Shown here: piece by piece, positions 47,201 through 55,715 of the stretch | How positions within the stretch are numbered: the first letter of the stretch is position 1 | How the letters are laid out: each line of letters opens with the position of its first letter | NCBI GenBank assembly: GCA_009693865.1 | Contig: SHWL01000009.1 | Span: forward strand, 1 to 62,391 | Length of the DNA: 62,391 bases | Source of the DNA: Acetobacteraceae bacterium | GTDB taxonomy: Bacteria; Pseudomonadota; Alphaproteobacteria; Acetobacterales; Acetobacteraceae | Direction: 5' to 3' | Made by a program: the position numbers and the translations under genes | The notes under the pieces: model-generated | Seen by the model: only the letters and a program-made list of their open reading frames with translations | What the model was told of the DNA's origin: nothing | The model's database searches: none

Positions 47201-47274
47201 GGCGTGGACGCGGCCGCTCCCGCCTGGTCGGGGAGCCGGAGGGTGTCGCGCGCTGACCGGCCATAAACTTCCAT
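44215..47274 (-). CDS. Large bifunctional glycosyltransferase with N-terminal FDPxWY repeats
   Basis: 1019 residues. The N-terminal 330 residues hold about five repeats starting with an FDPxWYxxRYPD-like motif (residues 29-40, 110-120, 154-161, 196-207, 240-251), each followed by a helix and a HYxxxG turn. Residues about 361-600 form a GT2 (GT-A) domain beginning PALSVVMAVRNHFAETL; the DxD motif is not obvious, the equivalent being near FLGDGLELSPGA. Residues about 635-1000 form a GT4-like (GT-B) domain with VFVAPARFAAGIPYKVHEAAALGVPVVTT, the donor-binding signature. It is presumably a surface polysaccharide or protein glycosylation enzyme. A good GAGGAG precedes ATG 47274. Confidence 0.83.
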   Translation of the reverse strand: MEVYGRSARDTLRLPDQAGAAASTPWAVFDPEWYRARYPDVPEGTAEEVLEWHLSLGQAQSHSPNRFFDEAWQRRAWPGIQDLIYAGSVTSAFDAWCRGPHTLRSPLWSFDPVEYQRRYPVLTEDVLAEAGLLDLYDHYLQFGAAEKRIGHALFDPIVYLVSLGPEEAAAAEANPFLHFLTGLDRGAPERRPSVLFDPDWYRDRYPDAVQAVAEGRYRTLLEHYLCNETPGEFDPSPWFSETWYLSRNPGVAKAAGPEGFRNGFAHFLAFGLEEGRSPHPGLDLAWYATQTEVQADLETGRARDAFSHWIAIGHAAGLSGLPPEEITLTAAQAIMLYQRKSAAIWPALVRYKLDFSHGGTPALSVVMAVRNHFAETLISLASLRAQFRGEIDLILIQSGPAIPGADIESHVTGATVLRFSTVLTDAAAREAGLVCASASMILFLGDGLELSPGALDAALARLAADPGIGAVGGRLVQPHGLLLEAGGIIWRDGSLQAYLQDESPLAPEANFVRGTDFCSTLFLMARREILSSLPEPAAGVAGTTHDAADLCARIHEAGFRVIFDPDALAFMTSLPDHRIPNGQAEFAAAHRDFLTAREDASPGAIVRARSPDRGRQRILFIEDSTPLRRIGSGFVRSNDIIRAMVASGADVTVFPMAASPFPLATIRAELPDTVEVMRDHTAADFAAFMEARRGAYDVIWVARTHNLDKIHETLEGAVRREARPPRIVVDTEAVASVRKAEQAAVTGQSFDLDAALRDEFTHLDQSMEVVAVTEAEAGIIRPRHMGPIAIVGHSIAASPTPAAFLERSGMLFAGAFHGMDHPNHDGLVWFIEEVLPLIEQALRWETRLTVAGYIAPGVTLDRFNAHPRVTLRGPVPDLTPLYNTHRVFVAPARFAAGIPYKVHEAAALGVPVVTTSLLARQLGWHDDDTIGAADATDAAGFATRVIALYRDSALWARRREAALARVAVELDPAAFTSRISDLVRRPNSNASVDGGLELVPGSVKPMEWLGTKSSNFWTI

Positions 47275-47355
47275 CGTTGCTCCTCGCCTTGCCGAGCGGC
47301 GTCAGAGGAACAGGATATCGGCTGTTCTCATTCGAATGTGCACTCCGCCGAGGGA

Positions 47356-48594
47356 TCAGATGCGCCGTTTGTCGTGGACCACTCCGCTGCGCCGCAGAGC
47401 CTCGATCTCCGCCTCCGAATAACCCAGCTGGCCTAAAATTTCCCCGCCATGCTGGGCGAATTTGGGCGGCGGGCGACGGGTGCCGCCCGGGGTGCGGCTG
47501 AACTTGATTGGGGTGCCGATGCCTTTGTACCAGTCCAGCTCGGTGACCATGTCGCGGTGGACCGTATGCTCGGCGGCGGTCGATTGATCGACCGGCAGCA
47601 CGGGTCCCGCCGGAACACCGTTGCGGATCAGTTTGATGGCGATTTCGTTGCCGTCGTGTTCGGCGAAGGCGGCGCGCAACACCTCGCTCAAGGCGGCGCG
47701 ATTGATGCTGCGCTGGCCGTTGTCGCTGTATCGTGGATCGTCCGCCATTTCAGGGCGGCCCAAAAGCTCGCACAATTTTCGAAATTGTCCGTTGTTGCCT
47801 GACGCGATGAAGATATCGCAGGTCCTGGTGGAGTATTTGTCGTACGGTACGAGGTTCGGGTGCGGGTTGCCGGTGCCCGCCGGACGTTTACCGTTCAGGA
47901 AGAAGTTGGCCGCCTGTGGGTGGAGCAACGCCATGCCGCAGTCGTACAGCGTCATGTCCAGGTACTGCCCTTGGCCGGATACCGTCCGCTCGTGCAGCGC
48001 CATCAGAATACCGATCGCTGAGTAAAGGCCCGTCCCCATATCGACGATCGCCGTGCCCACCCGCAGAGGTCCCGTACTGGCGTCGCCGTTCACGCTCATG
48101 AGCCCGACCATCGCCTGCAAAATCGCGTCATAGCCCGGCAAGCCGCCCAGGGGACCATCGCCGCCGAAGCCGGAGATGCGGCAATGGATCAGGCGGGGGA
48201 AACGCGCCGACAGCACCTCGTGGTAGCCAAGGCCCCAGCGCTCCATATCGCCCGGCTTGAAGTTTTCGATCAGCACGTCGGCGCCGGCCAGCATCTTCAG
48301 GATGATCGCCTGGCCCTCGGGTTTGCGCAGATCGACGGCCATGGCTCGCTTGTTGCGGTTGACGCCGATGAAGTAACTGGCATCGCCCTCGTGGAAGGGA
48401 GGGCCCCAGTCGCGGACTTCGTCGCCCTGGGGTGGTTCGACCTTGATGACGTCGGCGCCGTGGTCGGACAGGATCATGGTGCAATAGGGGCCGCCAAGCA
48501 CACGGGTAAGGTCCACGACCTTGATGCCGGCCAGGGCACCGGCGGATTTCGCCAGACCCTTGCCGGTCGCACCTGGGATATTCGCTCCATCCAT
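47356..48594 (-). CDS. Class III CoA-transferase (CaiB/BaiF family)
   Basis: 412 residues. IKVVDLTRVLGGPYCTMILSDHGADVIKVEPPQGDE is the family N-terminus, and the catalytic Asp lies in GLPGYDAILQAMVGLMSVNG. The enzyme moves CoA between carboxylic acids (formyl/oxalate, carnitine, mesaconate and related). The start lies 234 nt downstream of the small membrane ORF end and 315 nt from the GMC gene, so it is probably separate. The substrate cannot be told from context. Confidence 0.88.
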   Translation of the reverse strand: MDGANIPGATGKGLAKSAGALAGIKVVDLTRVLGGPYCTMILSDHGADVIKVEPPQGDEVRDWGPPFHEGDASYFIGVNRNKRAMAVDLRKPEGQAIILKMLAGADVLIENFKPGDMERWGLGYHEVLSARFPRLIHCRISGFGGDGPLGGLPGYDAILQAMVGLMSVNGDASTGPLRVGTAIVDMGTGLYSAIGILMALHERTVSGQGQYLDMTLYDCGMALLHPQAANFFLNGKRPAGTGNPHPNLVPYDKYSTRTCDIFIASGNNGQFRKLCELLGRPEMADDPRYSDNGQRSINRAALSEVLRAAFAEHDGNEIAIKLIRNGVPAGPVLPVDQSTAAEHTVHRDMVTELDWYKGIGTPIKFSRTPGGTRRPPPKFAQHGGEILGQLGYSEAEIEALRRSGVVHDKRRI

Positions 48595-48716
48595 CGCGGC
48601 GGTCCTTCTGTCTCTCGGATGCCGCGTTTAGCGCTCAGCCTGGGGCTTTGGCCAGACCTGCCGCGCCGATCGATCGCGATCGGGTCGACAAAGGGGAGGC
48701 AGGCGCCACCAGGGGT

Positions 48717-48742
48717 GGGCCGGCCTGCGAACAGGCCGGCCC
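48717..48742. terminator. Strong 11-bp hairpin downstream of GMC/small ORF
   Basis: GGGCCGGCCTG (48717-48727), loop CGAA, CAGGCCGGCCC (48732-48742); on the minus strand the loop is TTCG. A perfect GC-rich stem lies 6 nt past the small ORF stop. No T-tract follows, so this may be a Rho-assisted or mRNA-stabilising 3' end. Confidence 0.55.
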
Positions 48743-48748
48743 GGTCCC

Positions 48749-48829
48749 CTACCGTATCTCGATGTCGACCTTGACTTTTCGGCCAAAGATCATCACCAAT
48801 AACAGCAGGATGAAAAGATGCGTGAACAT
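48749..48829 (-). CDS. Possible 26-residue membrane peptide
   Basis: ATG 48829 to TAG 48749 encodes [20 protein letters not shown] followed by VDIEIR. A 14-residue hydrophobic helix followed by Arg-Lys-x-Lys fits a single-pass inner-membrane miniprotein with its C-terminus in the cytoplasm. GGGAG lies 7 nt upstream of the ATG. It lies 80 nt downstream of the GMC gene on the same strand and just before a strong hairpin, as expected for the last gene of a transcript. I do not recognise a family. Confidence 0.45.
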   Translation of the reverse strand: MFTHLFILLLLVMIFGRKVKVDIEIR

Positions 48830-48909
48830 CTCCTTTCTCCCGATGGTAGACCGGTGGGCGGATTCCCGCCGGTCTTCACCCTTCTGAAGCCCAGGAGTGA
48901 AGGAACCGT

Positions 48910-50526
48910 TTACGCGGCGGCGCGAACCTCTTCATTGGCTGAGGCTTTAATCATATCGGCGCCCTTTTCCGCGATCATGATGACCCCTGCATTCGTGTTG
49001 CCGGACGTGACCGTCGGCATGATCGAGGCATCGATCACCCGCAATCCCGCCATGCCATGCACCCGCAACTGGTCGTCGACCACGGCGAAGGGATCCTGAC
49101 CCATCTTGCAGGTGCCGATCACGTGGTAGGTCGTTTGCCCATTGGCGCGCGCGAAATCCAGCCACTCTTCGTCGGTCTGGACCTTCTCACCGGGGTTCAT
49201 CTCGAACGCGCGATATTTGTCCAATACACTGTTGTCGATGATACGGCGGCCGATCTTCATCCCCTCGACCAGCACGCGTCGATCCATCGGATCGGCGAGG
49301 TAGTTCGGCCGAATCGCGGGCGCGGCGTTCGGGTCGCTGGTTTTCGCGTGGATTGAGCCTTTCGATTCGGGTCGGCATTGATACACCGTCAGGGTCATCC
49401 CCGGCTCACGCTCCAGTTCGCGGGTCTGGGCGTTGCCATAGCTGGCGTGTCCGAAATGAAACTGTACGTCCGGCTCTTCCATGTCAGGTTGAGTCTTCAC
49501 GAACCCGAACACGATACCCCCGGTGAAGGTCAGTATACCGCGGCGCCGAGTGTAATATTTCAACACTTCCAAAGCCAGAGGGAAGCCGCGGGAACGTTCG
49601 TTCAGCGTTACCGGCAGCTTCACGCGCCAGTTCATGCGGGGCGCGTAGTGATCGCGATAATTCTCACCCACGCCTTTCAGTTCGTGTTGTACCGGAATGC
49701 CCAGTGAGCTCAGCAATTCGGGTTGGCCGATGCCTGACAGTTCCAGAATGTGCGGCGACTTCACCGCGCCGGCGGCGAGAATGACCTCGCGGCCGCAACG
49801 AGCTTCTTTCGCCACGCCGTGCTGAGTATAGGCAACGCCCACGGCGCGCTTGCCGTCCAGAATCACTTTGGTGGTGTATGCGCCGGTCTCGATCTGTAGA
49901 TTGGGACGACCACGGGCGGGATTCAGGAAACCGCGCGCCGTCGACCACCGTTCGCCGCCTTTTTGGGTCACCTGGTAGTAGCCGAAGCCTTCCTGCTTGC
50001 CGTTGTTATAGTCTTTGTTGCGAGGGAAACCTTCCGCCGCCGCCGCGTCGATGAATGCATCCAGCAACTCGGCCCGTTCCACCATGTTCGTGACGTTCAA
50101 TGGCCCGTCGGTGCCGCGCGAGTCGTCGCCACCCGGTTCGAACCGTTCCGCTTTCTTGAAATACGGCAACACGGACTCGTACGACCAGCCACGGTTCCCG
50201 AATTGCGCCCAGGTATTGTAGTCGAGAGGATTGCCGCGGACGTAGAGCATGCCGTTGATGGAACTGGACCCGCCCAATGTCCGGCCTCGCGGGATGGGGA
50301 TGGAACGATTATGCGCGTTCGGTTCCGGTTCGGTCGTGAAATTCCAGTTGTAGATGGGGCTGTTGAGAAGTTTGGTGAAACCGGCCGGGATGTTGATCCA
50401 CATGGATTTGTCCGGAGGGCCGGCCTCCAGCAGCAGGACGCGGTTGCTGCTGACTTCCGTCAACCGATTTGCCAGCACGCACCCGGCGGAGCCTGCGCCC
50501 ACGATGATGTAGTCATAATCGGCCAT
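48910..50526 (-). CDS. GMC family FAD-dependent oxidoreductase (choline dehydrogenase-like)
   Basis: 538 residues. The FAD-binding [15 protein letters not shown] is at the N-terminus, with [20 protein letters not shown] (GMC signature 1), [17 protein letters not shown] (signature 2) and the C-terminal [10 protein letters not shown] with catalytic His, then [18 protein letters not shown]. Related enzymes oxidise choline, long-chain alcohols or polyethylene glycol. It is divergent from the sarcosine oxidase operon across 72 nt, which suggests (inference) a choline/betaine/sarcosine link, but betA identity is not assured. Confidence 0.9.
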   Translation of the reverse strand: MADYDYIIVGAGSAGCVLANRLTEVSSNRVLLLEAGPPDKSMWINIPAGFTKLLNSPIYNWNFTTEPEPNAHNRSIPIPRGRTLGGSSSINGMLYVRGNPLDYNTWAQFGNRGWSYESVLPYFKKAERFEPGGDDSRGTDGPLNVTNMVERAELLDAFIDAAAAEGFPRNKDYNNGKQEGFGYYQVTQKGGERWSTARGFLNPARGRPNLQIETGAYTTKVILDGKRAVGVAYTQHGVAKEARCGREVILAAGAVKSPHILELSGIGQPELLSSLGIPVQHELKGVGENYRDHYAPRMNWRVKLPVTLNERSRGFPLALEVLKYYTRRRGILTFTGGIVFGFVKTQPDMEEPDVQFHFGHASYGNAQTRELEREPGMTLTVYQCRPESKGSIHAKTSDPNAAPAIRPNYLADPMDRRVLVEGMKIGRRIIDNSVLDKYRAFEMNPGEKVQTDEEWLDFARANGQTTYHVIGTCKMGQDPFAVVDDQLRVHGMAGLRVIDASIMPTVTSGNTNAGVIMIAEKGADMIKASANEEVRAAA

Positions 50527-50598
50527 GACGTTTCCCCGTTATGTCCAGGGTTGCTTACCCAGCTTGCGCCGCCGCGTCCAGGTTGAGAGGATCGCGGA

Positions 50599-51855
50599 AT
50601 GGCTGGCCCGACCTCCTTCTCCGCCTGGTCCTTGCTGCGGCGCGCGTTTGGCGGTTCTTGGCCGGAACAATGGCGCTCGCCCGAGCCCCAGGCCGCGTAC
50701 GACGCGGTGATCGTCGGCGCGGGCGGGCACGGGCTGGCGACGGCGTATTACCTCGCCTCCGAGCACGGTTTTCGACATATCGCCGTGCTGGATAAGGGAT
50801 GGTTGGGTGGCGGCAATACCGGGCGTAACACGACGATCATCCGGTCGAATTACCTGTGGGATGAAAGCGCGGCGATCTACGAGCATGCGTTGAAGTTGTG
50901 GGAGGGACTGTCCCAGGCGCTGAATTATAACGTGATGTACTCACCGCGAGGCGTGATGATGCTGGCGCACAGCCATCACGATGTCCGCGTGTTCCGCCGT
51001 CATGTGCATGCGAACCGCGCGCAGGGGATCGACAACGAATGGCTGACGCCGGAGCAGGCGAAGGCCTTCTGTCCGCCGCTCGATATCGGCTCTTCGGTGC
51101 GTTATCCGGTGATGGGCGCGGCTTTACAACGGCGCGGCGGGATCGCGCGGCACGACGCGGTGGCCTGGGGATATGCGCGGGCGGCCAGCGCGCTTGGGGT
51201 CGACATCGTGCAGAACTGCGAGGTCACCGGGATTGCCCGCGGGCCAGATGGCGCGGTGACCGGTGTCGAAACGACCCGCGGCCCCATTCGCACGCGTAAG
51301 ATCGGCGTCGTCGCGGCGGGTCATACCAGCGTGCTGATGGCCATGGCCGGCGTGCGCATGCCCTTGGAGTCCTTCCCCTTGCAGGCGCTGGTGTCCGAGC
51401 CGATCAAGCCGGTCATGCCCTGCGTGGTCATGTCCAATACGGTCCATGCCTATATCTCCCAATCCGATAAAGGCGAGTTGGTGATCGGGGCGGGCACGGA
51501 CGCCTACACGTCCTACAGCCAGGCAGGCGGACCGCATATCGCGGCGCACACGCTGGAGGCGATTTGCGAATTGTTTCCGGCGTTCCGCCGTCTGCGTATG
51601 TTGCGGAACTGGGGCGGCATCGTGGATTGCACGCCCGACCGCTCGCCGATCGTCGGATCGACCCCGGTGCCCGGCCTGTTCGTCAATTGCGGCTGGGGCA
51701 CTGGTGGATTCAAGGCGACCCCGGGCTCGGGCCACGTTTTCGCGGCGACCCTCGCGCGCGGCGAGCCGCACCCGATCGCGGCTCCATTCAGTCTGGATCG
51801 TTTCCGAACCGGACGTTTGATCGATGAAGCGGCGGCGGCGGCGGTGTCGCACTGA
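50599..51855 (+). CDS. soxB: Sarcosine oxidase beta subunit
   Basis: 418 residues. After a short amphipathic start, [24 protein letters not shown] is the FAD GxGxxG motif. [10 protein letters not shown] is the segment before the flavin-binding His region, and [17 protein letters not shown] ends the FAD domain. In heterotetrameric sarcosine oxidase this subunit carries non-covalent FAD and covalent FMN and performs the demethylation. GAGAGG precedes ATG 50599. The stop overlaps soxD by one base. Confidence 0.93.
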   Translation: MAGPTSFSAWSLLRRAFGGSWPEQWRSPEPQAAYDAVIVGAGGHGLATAYYLASEHGFRHIAVLDKGWLGGGNTGRNTTIIRSNYLWDESAAIYEHALKLWEGLSQALNYNVMYSPRGVMMLAHSHHDVRVFRRHVHANRAQGIDNEWLTPEQAKAFCPPLDIGSSVRYPVMGAALQRRGGIARHDAVAWGYARAASALGVDIVQNCEVTGIARGPDGAVTGVETTRGPIRTRKIGVVAAGHTSVLMAMAGVRMPLESFPLQALVSEPIKPVMPCVVMSNTVHAYISQSDKGELVIGAGTDAYTSYSQAGGPHIAAHTLEAICELFPAFRRLRMLRNWGGIVDCTPDRSPIVGSTPVPGLFVNCGWGTGGFKATPGSGHVFAATLARGEPHPIAAPFSLDRFRTGRLIDEAAAAAVSH

Positions 51856-52127
51856 TGCTGCTGATTCCCTGTCCCTGGTGCGGTCCCCGGCCAGAGCTGG
51901 AATTCCATCATGGCGGTGAGGCGCATATCGCGCGCCCGGAAGATCCCTCCGCGTTGTCCGGCACCGAATGGGCGGCGTTCCTGTATCATCGCGGCAACCC
52001 AAAAGGCTCGCATGCGGAACGATGGCGGCACCAACACGGTTGCGGGCGGTTTTTCAATTGCGTTCGCGACACGGTCACGGACCGGATCGTCGTCACCTAT
52101 AAGCCCGATGAAAAGCGGCCGGCATGA
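51855..52127 (+). CDS. soxD: Sarcosine oxidase delta subunit
   Basis: 90 residues. LLIPCPWCGPRPELEFHHGGEAHIARP carries the CxxC pair of the zinc site; the other ligands are the His/Cys region ERWRHQHGCGRFFNCVRDT. Length matches SoxD (90-110). The start overlaps the soxB stop (TGATG) and the end overlaps soxAG (ATGA). It is a structural zinc subunit of the heterotetramer. Confidence 0.93.
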   Translation: MLLIPCPWCGPRPELEFHHGGEAHIARPEDPSALSGTEWAAFLYHRGNPKGSHAERWRHQHGCGRFFNCVRDTVTDRIVVTYKPDEKRPA

Positions 52128-55100
52128 CGCAGCCCTTTCGCGCGCCGTCCGGAGGCAGTGTCCGCGGGGACCGGCCCATTCGCTTTACGTTCGATGGTCG
52201 GGGGTTCGATGGTTTCGAGGGCGACACCCTGGCCTCGGCGTTGCTGGCGCATGGGGTTCACCTGATTGGCCGTTCCTTTAAATACCATCGCCCTCGCGGG
52301 ATCATGTCGGCCGGGTCCGAGGAACCGAACGCCCTCGTGACGGTCGACCGGGGTGGCGGCCGCGTCACGCCAAATCTGCGCGCCACAACCGTCGAACTTT
52401 ACGAGGGACTTATTGCCCGAACGCAAAACGCATGGCCGTCGGTCCGGTTCGATCTGGGGGCAGTGGCGGGATTCGCGGCGCCGTTGCTGGGTGCCGGATT
52501 TTACTACAAGACCTTCATGTGGCCTGCTTCATTCTGGAAGCGCATTTATGAACCAGCCATCCGGGCTGCCGCCGGCCTGGGCCGGGCTCCGGCGGCGGCC
52601 GATCCAGATCGCTACCTGCATCGATACGCGCATTGCGAGGTGCTCGTCATTGGCGCGGGTCCGGCGGGTTTGGCGGCGGCGAAGGCGGCGCAAGGACGCG
52701 TGATCCTCTGCGACGAGCAGGCGGAGGCGGGTGGGTCGTTGCTGTCCCGGCTTGAGACCACGATTGATGGCGTTCCGGCGGCGGCGTGGATCGCGTCCGG
52801 GCTCGAAGATCGCGTGACGGTGCTGACGCGCACGACGGCGTTCGGCTGGTATCCCGGTAACACGATCGCATTGGCGCAACGTGTGACGGATCATTTGGCG
52901 CGGCCGGATCCCGGGTTGCCGCGAGAACGGCTCTGGCTGGTGCGGGCAAAGCGCGTGGTCATCGCGACCGGCGCGATCGAACGCCCCCAGGTTTTTCCGG
53001 GCAACGACCGGCCGGGAATCATGCTCGCGGGAGCGGCGGAGACGTATTTACATCGTTACGGGGTGCTGCCGGGACACAAGATGGTCGTTTCGACCGCGCA
53101 TGACCGCGCCTGGTTCACGGCTTTTGCCCTGGCGCGCGCCGGGGTCACCATCGCCGGCATTCTGGACCAGCGTCAGGCCGTCGTTGAAGCCTTGCTCAAC
53201 CAGGCGCGCGACGCGGGCATTCCGGTCTGGACTGGCGCGCGCGTCGTCGGGACGGGTGGCCGCCGCCGGGTTCGTTTCGTCGAAACCGAGGGCGGGCCCG
53301 CTGTCATTCCCTGCGACAGCGTTCTGATGTCGGACGGTTGGACTCCGTCGGTCCATCTGTTCTCCCAATCCCGCGGCAAGCTTCGTTTCGATCCGGACAG
53401 CGGCGTGTTTCTTCCCGGCGTGTCCGCCGCCGAAGAACAATCCGCCGGCGCGTGTGCCGGGGAATTCGATCTCGCCGCTTGCCTCGCGGCGGGTCATCGC
53501 GCGGGCGGAGGTTCGACGCGGACATTCAGTGTCGCGCACGAACCCCGGTTCGGCGCCCCATCGCGCCCTTCACCGGCGCAACCGCACGCCAAAGCCTTTG
53601 TCGATTTCCAGAACGATGTCACCACGAAAGACCTGGCCATCGCGGCGAGCGAGGGGTTTCGCGCGATCGAGCACGTAAAACGTTACACCACCGCTGGGAT
53701 GGCCACGGATCAGGGCAAGACCGGCAATCTGAACGCTCTGGCTACCGTGGCGCAGCTGACGGGTCTGACGATCCCCGATATCGGTTTGACAACGTTCCGT
53801 CCACCGTACACGCCGGTTACTTTTGGAACACTCGCGGGCACCTCGCGCGGCGATTTGTTCGACCCGGTGCGCCGCACGCCGATCCACGATCGGGACGCGG
53901 TGTTCGAGGACGTAGGGACCTGGAAGCGCGCGCACTATTTTCCTCAGCGTGGCGAAACGATGCACGAGGCCGTGGCGCGGGAATGCCGCGCGGTCCGTGG
54001 CGATCTGGGTCTGTTCGACGCCTCCACACTGGGAAAAATCGAGGTCGTGGGACCCGATGCGGCGGCGTTCCTCAACCGCCTCTACCCAGGCGATTTCACC
54101 TCGCTGGCCCCTGGCCGTTGCAAATACAGCATCCTTTTGGGCGAGGATGGTTTCATTCGCGACGATGGTGTCATCGCCCGCGTCGCGCCCGACCGGTTCC
54201 ATGTCACCACGACGACCGGCGGCGCCGCGAGCGTCCTGCATCACATGGAAGACTATCTGCAAACCGAGTTCGCCTCGTTACGCGTCTGGCTGACCTCGAC
54301 CACCGAGCAATGGGCGGTGATCGCGCTGCAAGGCCCGCGGGCGGCGGAGGCTTTGGCGCCATTCCTCGACGATATCGACCTGACGACAATGCCGCACATG
54401 AGCGTGCGCGAAGGTCATTTCGCTGGTGTCCCGGTCCGGTTGTTCCGTGTCAGTTTCTCCGGCGAACTCGGCTTCGAACTCAATCTCCCCGCGGATTTCG
54501 GCCGTCCGGCCTGGGACCTGTTGAGAGAGACCGGCGCGACGCGCTACGGCACCGAGACGATGCACGTGCTACGCGCGGAAAAAGGCTTTTTCGTTGCCGG
54601 TCAGGAAACCGACGGCACGGTGATCCCGGACGATCTTGGTCTGGGTTGGACGATCGCCCGCCGGAAACCGGATTTCGTGGGCAAACGGTCCTTGGCCCGT
54701 CCGGACATGCGGCGGGAGGACCGCTGGCAATTGGTTGGGTTGCTGACCGCCGATCCCGCCGTCGTGCTGGAAGAAGGCGCGCGCGTGACCGGAGCGGATC
54801 GCGAATCATTGGGGCATGTTACCTCCGCGTATCGCAGTGCGACCCTCGGCCGATCCATCGCGCTGGCGCTGGTCGCGGCCGGCCGGGGGCGGATCGGCAC
54901 GACTGTGCGAGTACCGATGCCCGGCGGCGACGTGACGGCGACAGTGACCTCGCCGGTGTTCCACGACCCCTCCGGGGCCCGAATGACCGCCGCCATCGAG
55001 CGGCTGCCAGGCCGGGTGACCCGGAATCTCGTTTCCCGGCCAGCGACTGTTCCCACCGTGCAGCCCAGTACGGAGGTGGCAATGACGCTGGTGCCGGCCA

Positions 55101-55501
55101 TGCGCCGCTTCAACGTCAGGACCGGGGTGAATCTTGCGCCACCCCTCCGCGCGGCGGGCCATACCGCACTCTGGCTGGGCCCCGACGAGTTCCTGGTGCT
55201 GGACGATAAGCCGCCCCCAATCCAGGCGGATTCTCTCGTCGATGTTTCCCATCGAACCACCGGTATCCGCCTGGAAGGCCCGCGCGCCGCCTGGTGCGTG
55301 AATGCATTCTGCGCCCTCGACCTTGGCGATTTCCCCATGGACGCCTGCGCGCGGACACTGTTTGGCAAAGCGGAGATCGTGCTCTGGCGCAGAGGCGAAA
55401 CCGAGTTCCACATCGAAACCGCGCGATCGTATCTCCCGTACGTTTGGGCCTGTCTGGAAGAAGCGCGCCGGGAATTCCTCCCCGCCGCCGCGCCACGTTA
55501 G
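52124..55501 (+). CDS. soxA: Sarcosine oxidase alpha-gamma fusion (SoxA-SoxG)
   Basis: 1125 residues, longer than SoxA (about 970-1000). Residues about 15-110 form the N-terminal 2Fe-2S-like domain (FDGFEGDTLASALLAHGVHL); the NAD-binding GAGPAGLAAAKA is at 177-188; KTGNLNALATVAQLTG and the GCV_T-like tetrahydrofolate domain fill about 550-970. From about residue 982 to 1125 the sequence is SoxG-like (ALWLGPDEFLVLD, LVDVSHRTTGIRLEGPRAA, FGKAEIVLWRRGETEFHIE, RSYLPYVWACLEEA). No stop separates them. An internal GGAGGT and in-frame ATG 55082 could also yield free gamma subunit. Confidence 0.9.
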   Translation: MTQPFRAPSGGSVRGDRPIRFTFDGRGFDGFEGDTLASALLAHGVHLIGRSFKYHRPRGIMSAGSEEPNALVTVDRGGGRVTPNLRATTVELYEGLIARTQNAWPSVRFDLGAVAGFAAPLLGAGFYYKTFMWPASFWKRIYEPAIRAAAGLGRAPAAADPDRYLHRYAHCEVLVIGAGPAGLAAAKAAQGRVILCDEQAEAGGSLLSRLETTIDGVPAAAWIASGLEDRVTVLTRTTAFGWYPGNTIALAQRVTDHLARPDPGLPRERLWLVRAKRVVIATGAIERPQVFPGNDRPGIMLAGAAETYLHRYGVLPGHKMVVSTAHDRAWFTAFALARAGVTIAGILDQRQAVVEALLNQARDAGIPVWTGARVVGTGGRRRVRFVETEGGPAVIPCDSVLMSDGWTPSVHLFSQSRGKLRFDPDSGVFLPGVSAAEEQSAGACAGEFDLAACLAAGHRAGGGSTRTFSVAHEPRFGAPSRPSPAQPHAKAFVDFQNDVTTKDLAIAASEGFRAIEHVKRYTTAGMATDQGKTGNLNALATVAQLTGLTIPDIGLTTFRPPYTPVTFGTLAGTSRGDLFDPVRRTPIHDRDAVFEDVGTWKRAHYFPQRGETMHEAVARECRAVRGDLGLFDASTLGKIEVVGPDAAAFLNRLYPGDFTSLAPGRCKYSILLGEDGFIRDDGVIARVAPDRFHVTTTTGGAASVLHHMEDYLQTEFASLRVWLTSTTEQWAVIALQGPRAAEALAPFLDDIDLTTMPHMSVREGHFAGVPVRLFRVSFSGELGFELNLPADFGRPAWDLLRETGATRYGTETMHVLRAEKGFFVAGQETDGTVIPDDLGLGWTIARRKPDFVGKRSLARPDMRREDRWQLVGLLTADPAVVLEEGARVTGADRESLGHVTSAYRSATLGRSIALALVAAGRGRIGTTVRVPMPGGDVTATVTSPVFHDPSGARMTAAIERLPGRVTRNLVSRPATVPTVQPSTEVAMTLVPAMRRFNVRTGVNLAPPLRAAGHTALWLGPDEFLVLDDKPPPIQADSLVDVSHRTTGIRLEGPRAAWCVNAFCALDLGDFPMDACARTLFGKAEIVLWRRGETEFHIETARSYLPYVWACLEEARREFLPAAAPR
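55072..55084 (+). promoter_or_regulatory. Internal Shine-Dalgarno and ATG at the SoxA/SoxG junction
   Basis: GGAGGT (55072-55077), spacer GGCA, ATG (55082-55084), in frame with the fused ORF. Initiation here would give a 139-residue SoxG (MTLVPAMRRFNVR). Spacing and consensus are among the best in the window, which suggests the ancestral soxG start was kept after the stop codon was lost. Confidence 0.6.
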
Positions 55502-55533
55502 AGCGTGTTCCGACCTGGTTTCGTCGGCCTCCC

Positions 55534-55635
55534 CGTCATGGCACGGCCCCCGCCTTCGCAGGGGCAGGCTTTGTCCGGGCCACCTGTTCCGGCATAGTTC
55601 CGCGACCGGTGGCCCGGACAAGCCTGGCCATGACG
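55534..55635. repeat. Intergenic palindrome with an inserted 22-nt hairpin
   Basis: Right arm 55608-55635 pairs with 55534-55542 plus 55565-55584. Between these halves of the left arm is a 22-nt insert (55543-55564) that is itself a hairpin. The 20-mer TGCCCCTGCGAAGGCGGGGG (complement of 55547-55566) is identical to 34814-34833. The 23-nt loop (55585-55607) ends TTCCGCGACC, related to the loops at 40457 and 59130. Confidence 0.82.
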
Positions 55636-55715
55636 ATTTGGAGAATACCGGCCGATGCGACCAGATCGGAAATTGCTCTGGACCCGCCGCGGCGAACGTT
55701 ACAACGGAGGAAGAC

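Noticed and set aside
48648..48887. 79-codon plus-strand ORF between the CoA-transferase and GMC genes
   Set aside because: No Shine-Dalgarno or motif; it is antisense to the better-supported 26-residue minus-strand ORF and crosses the 11-bp hairpin.
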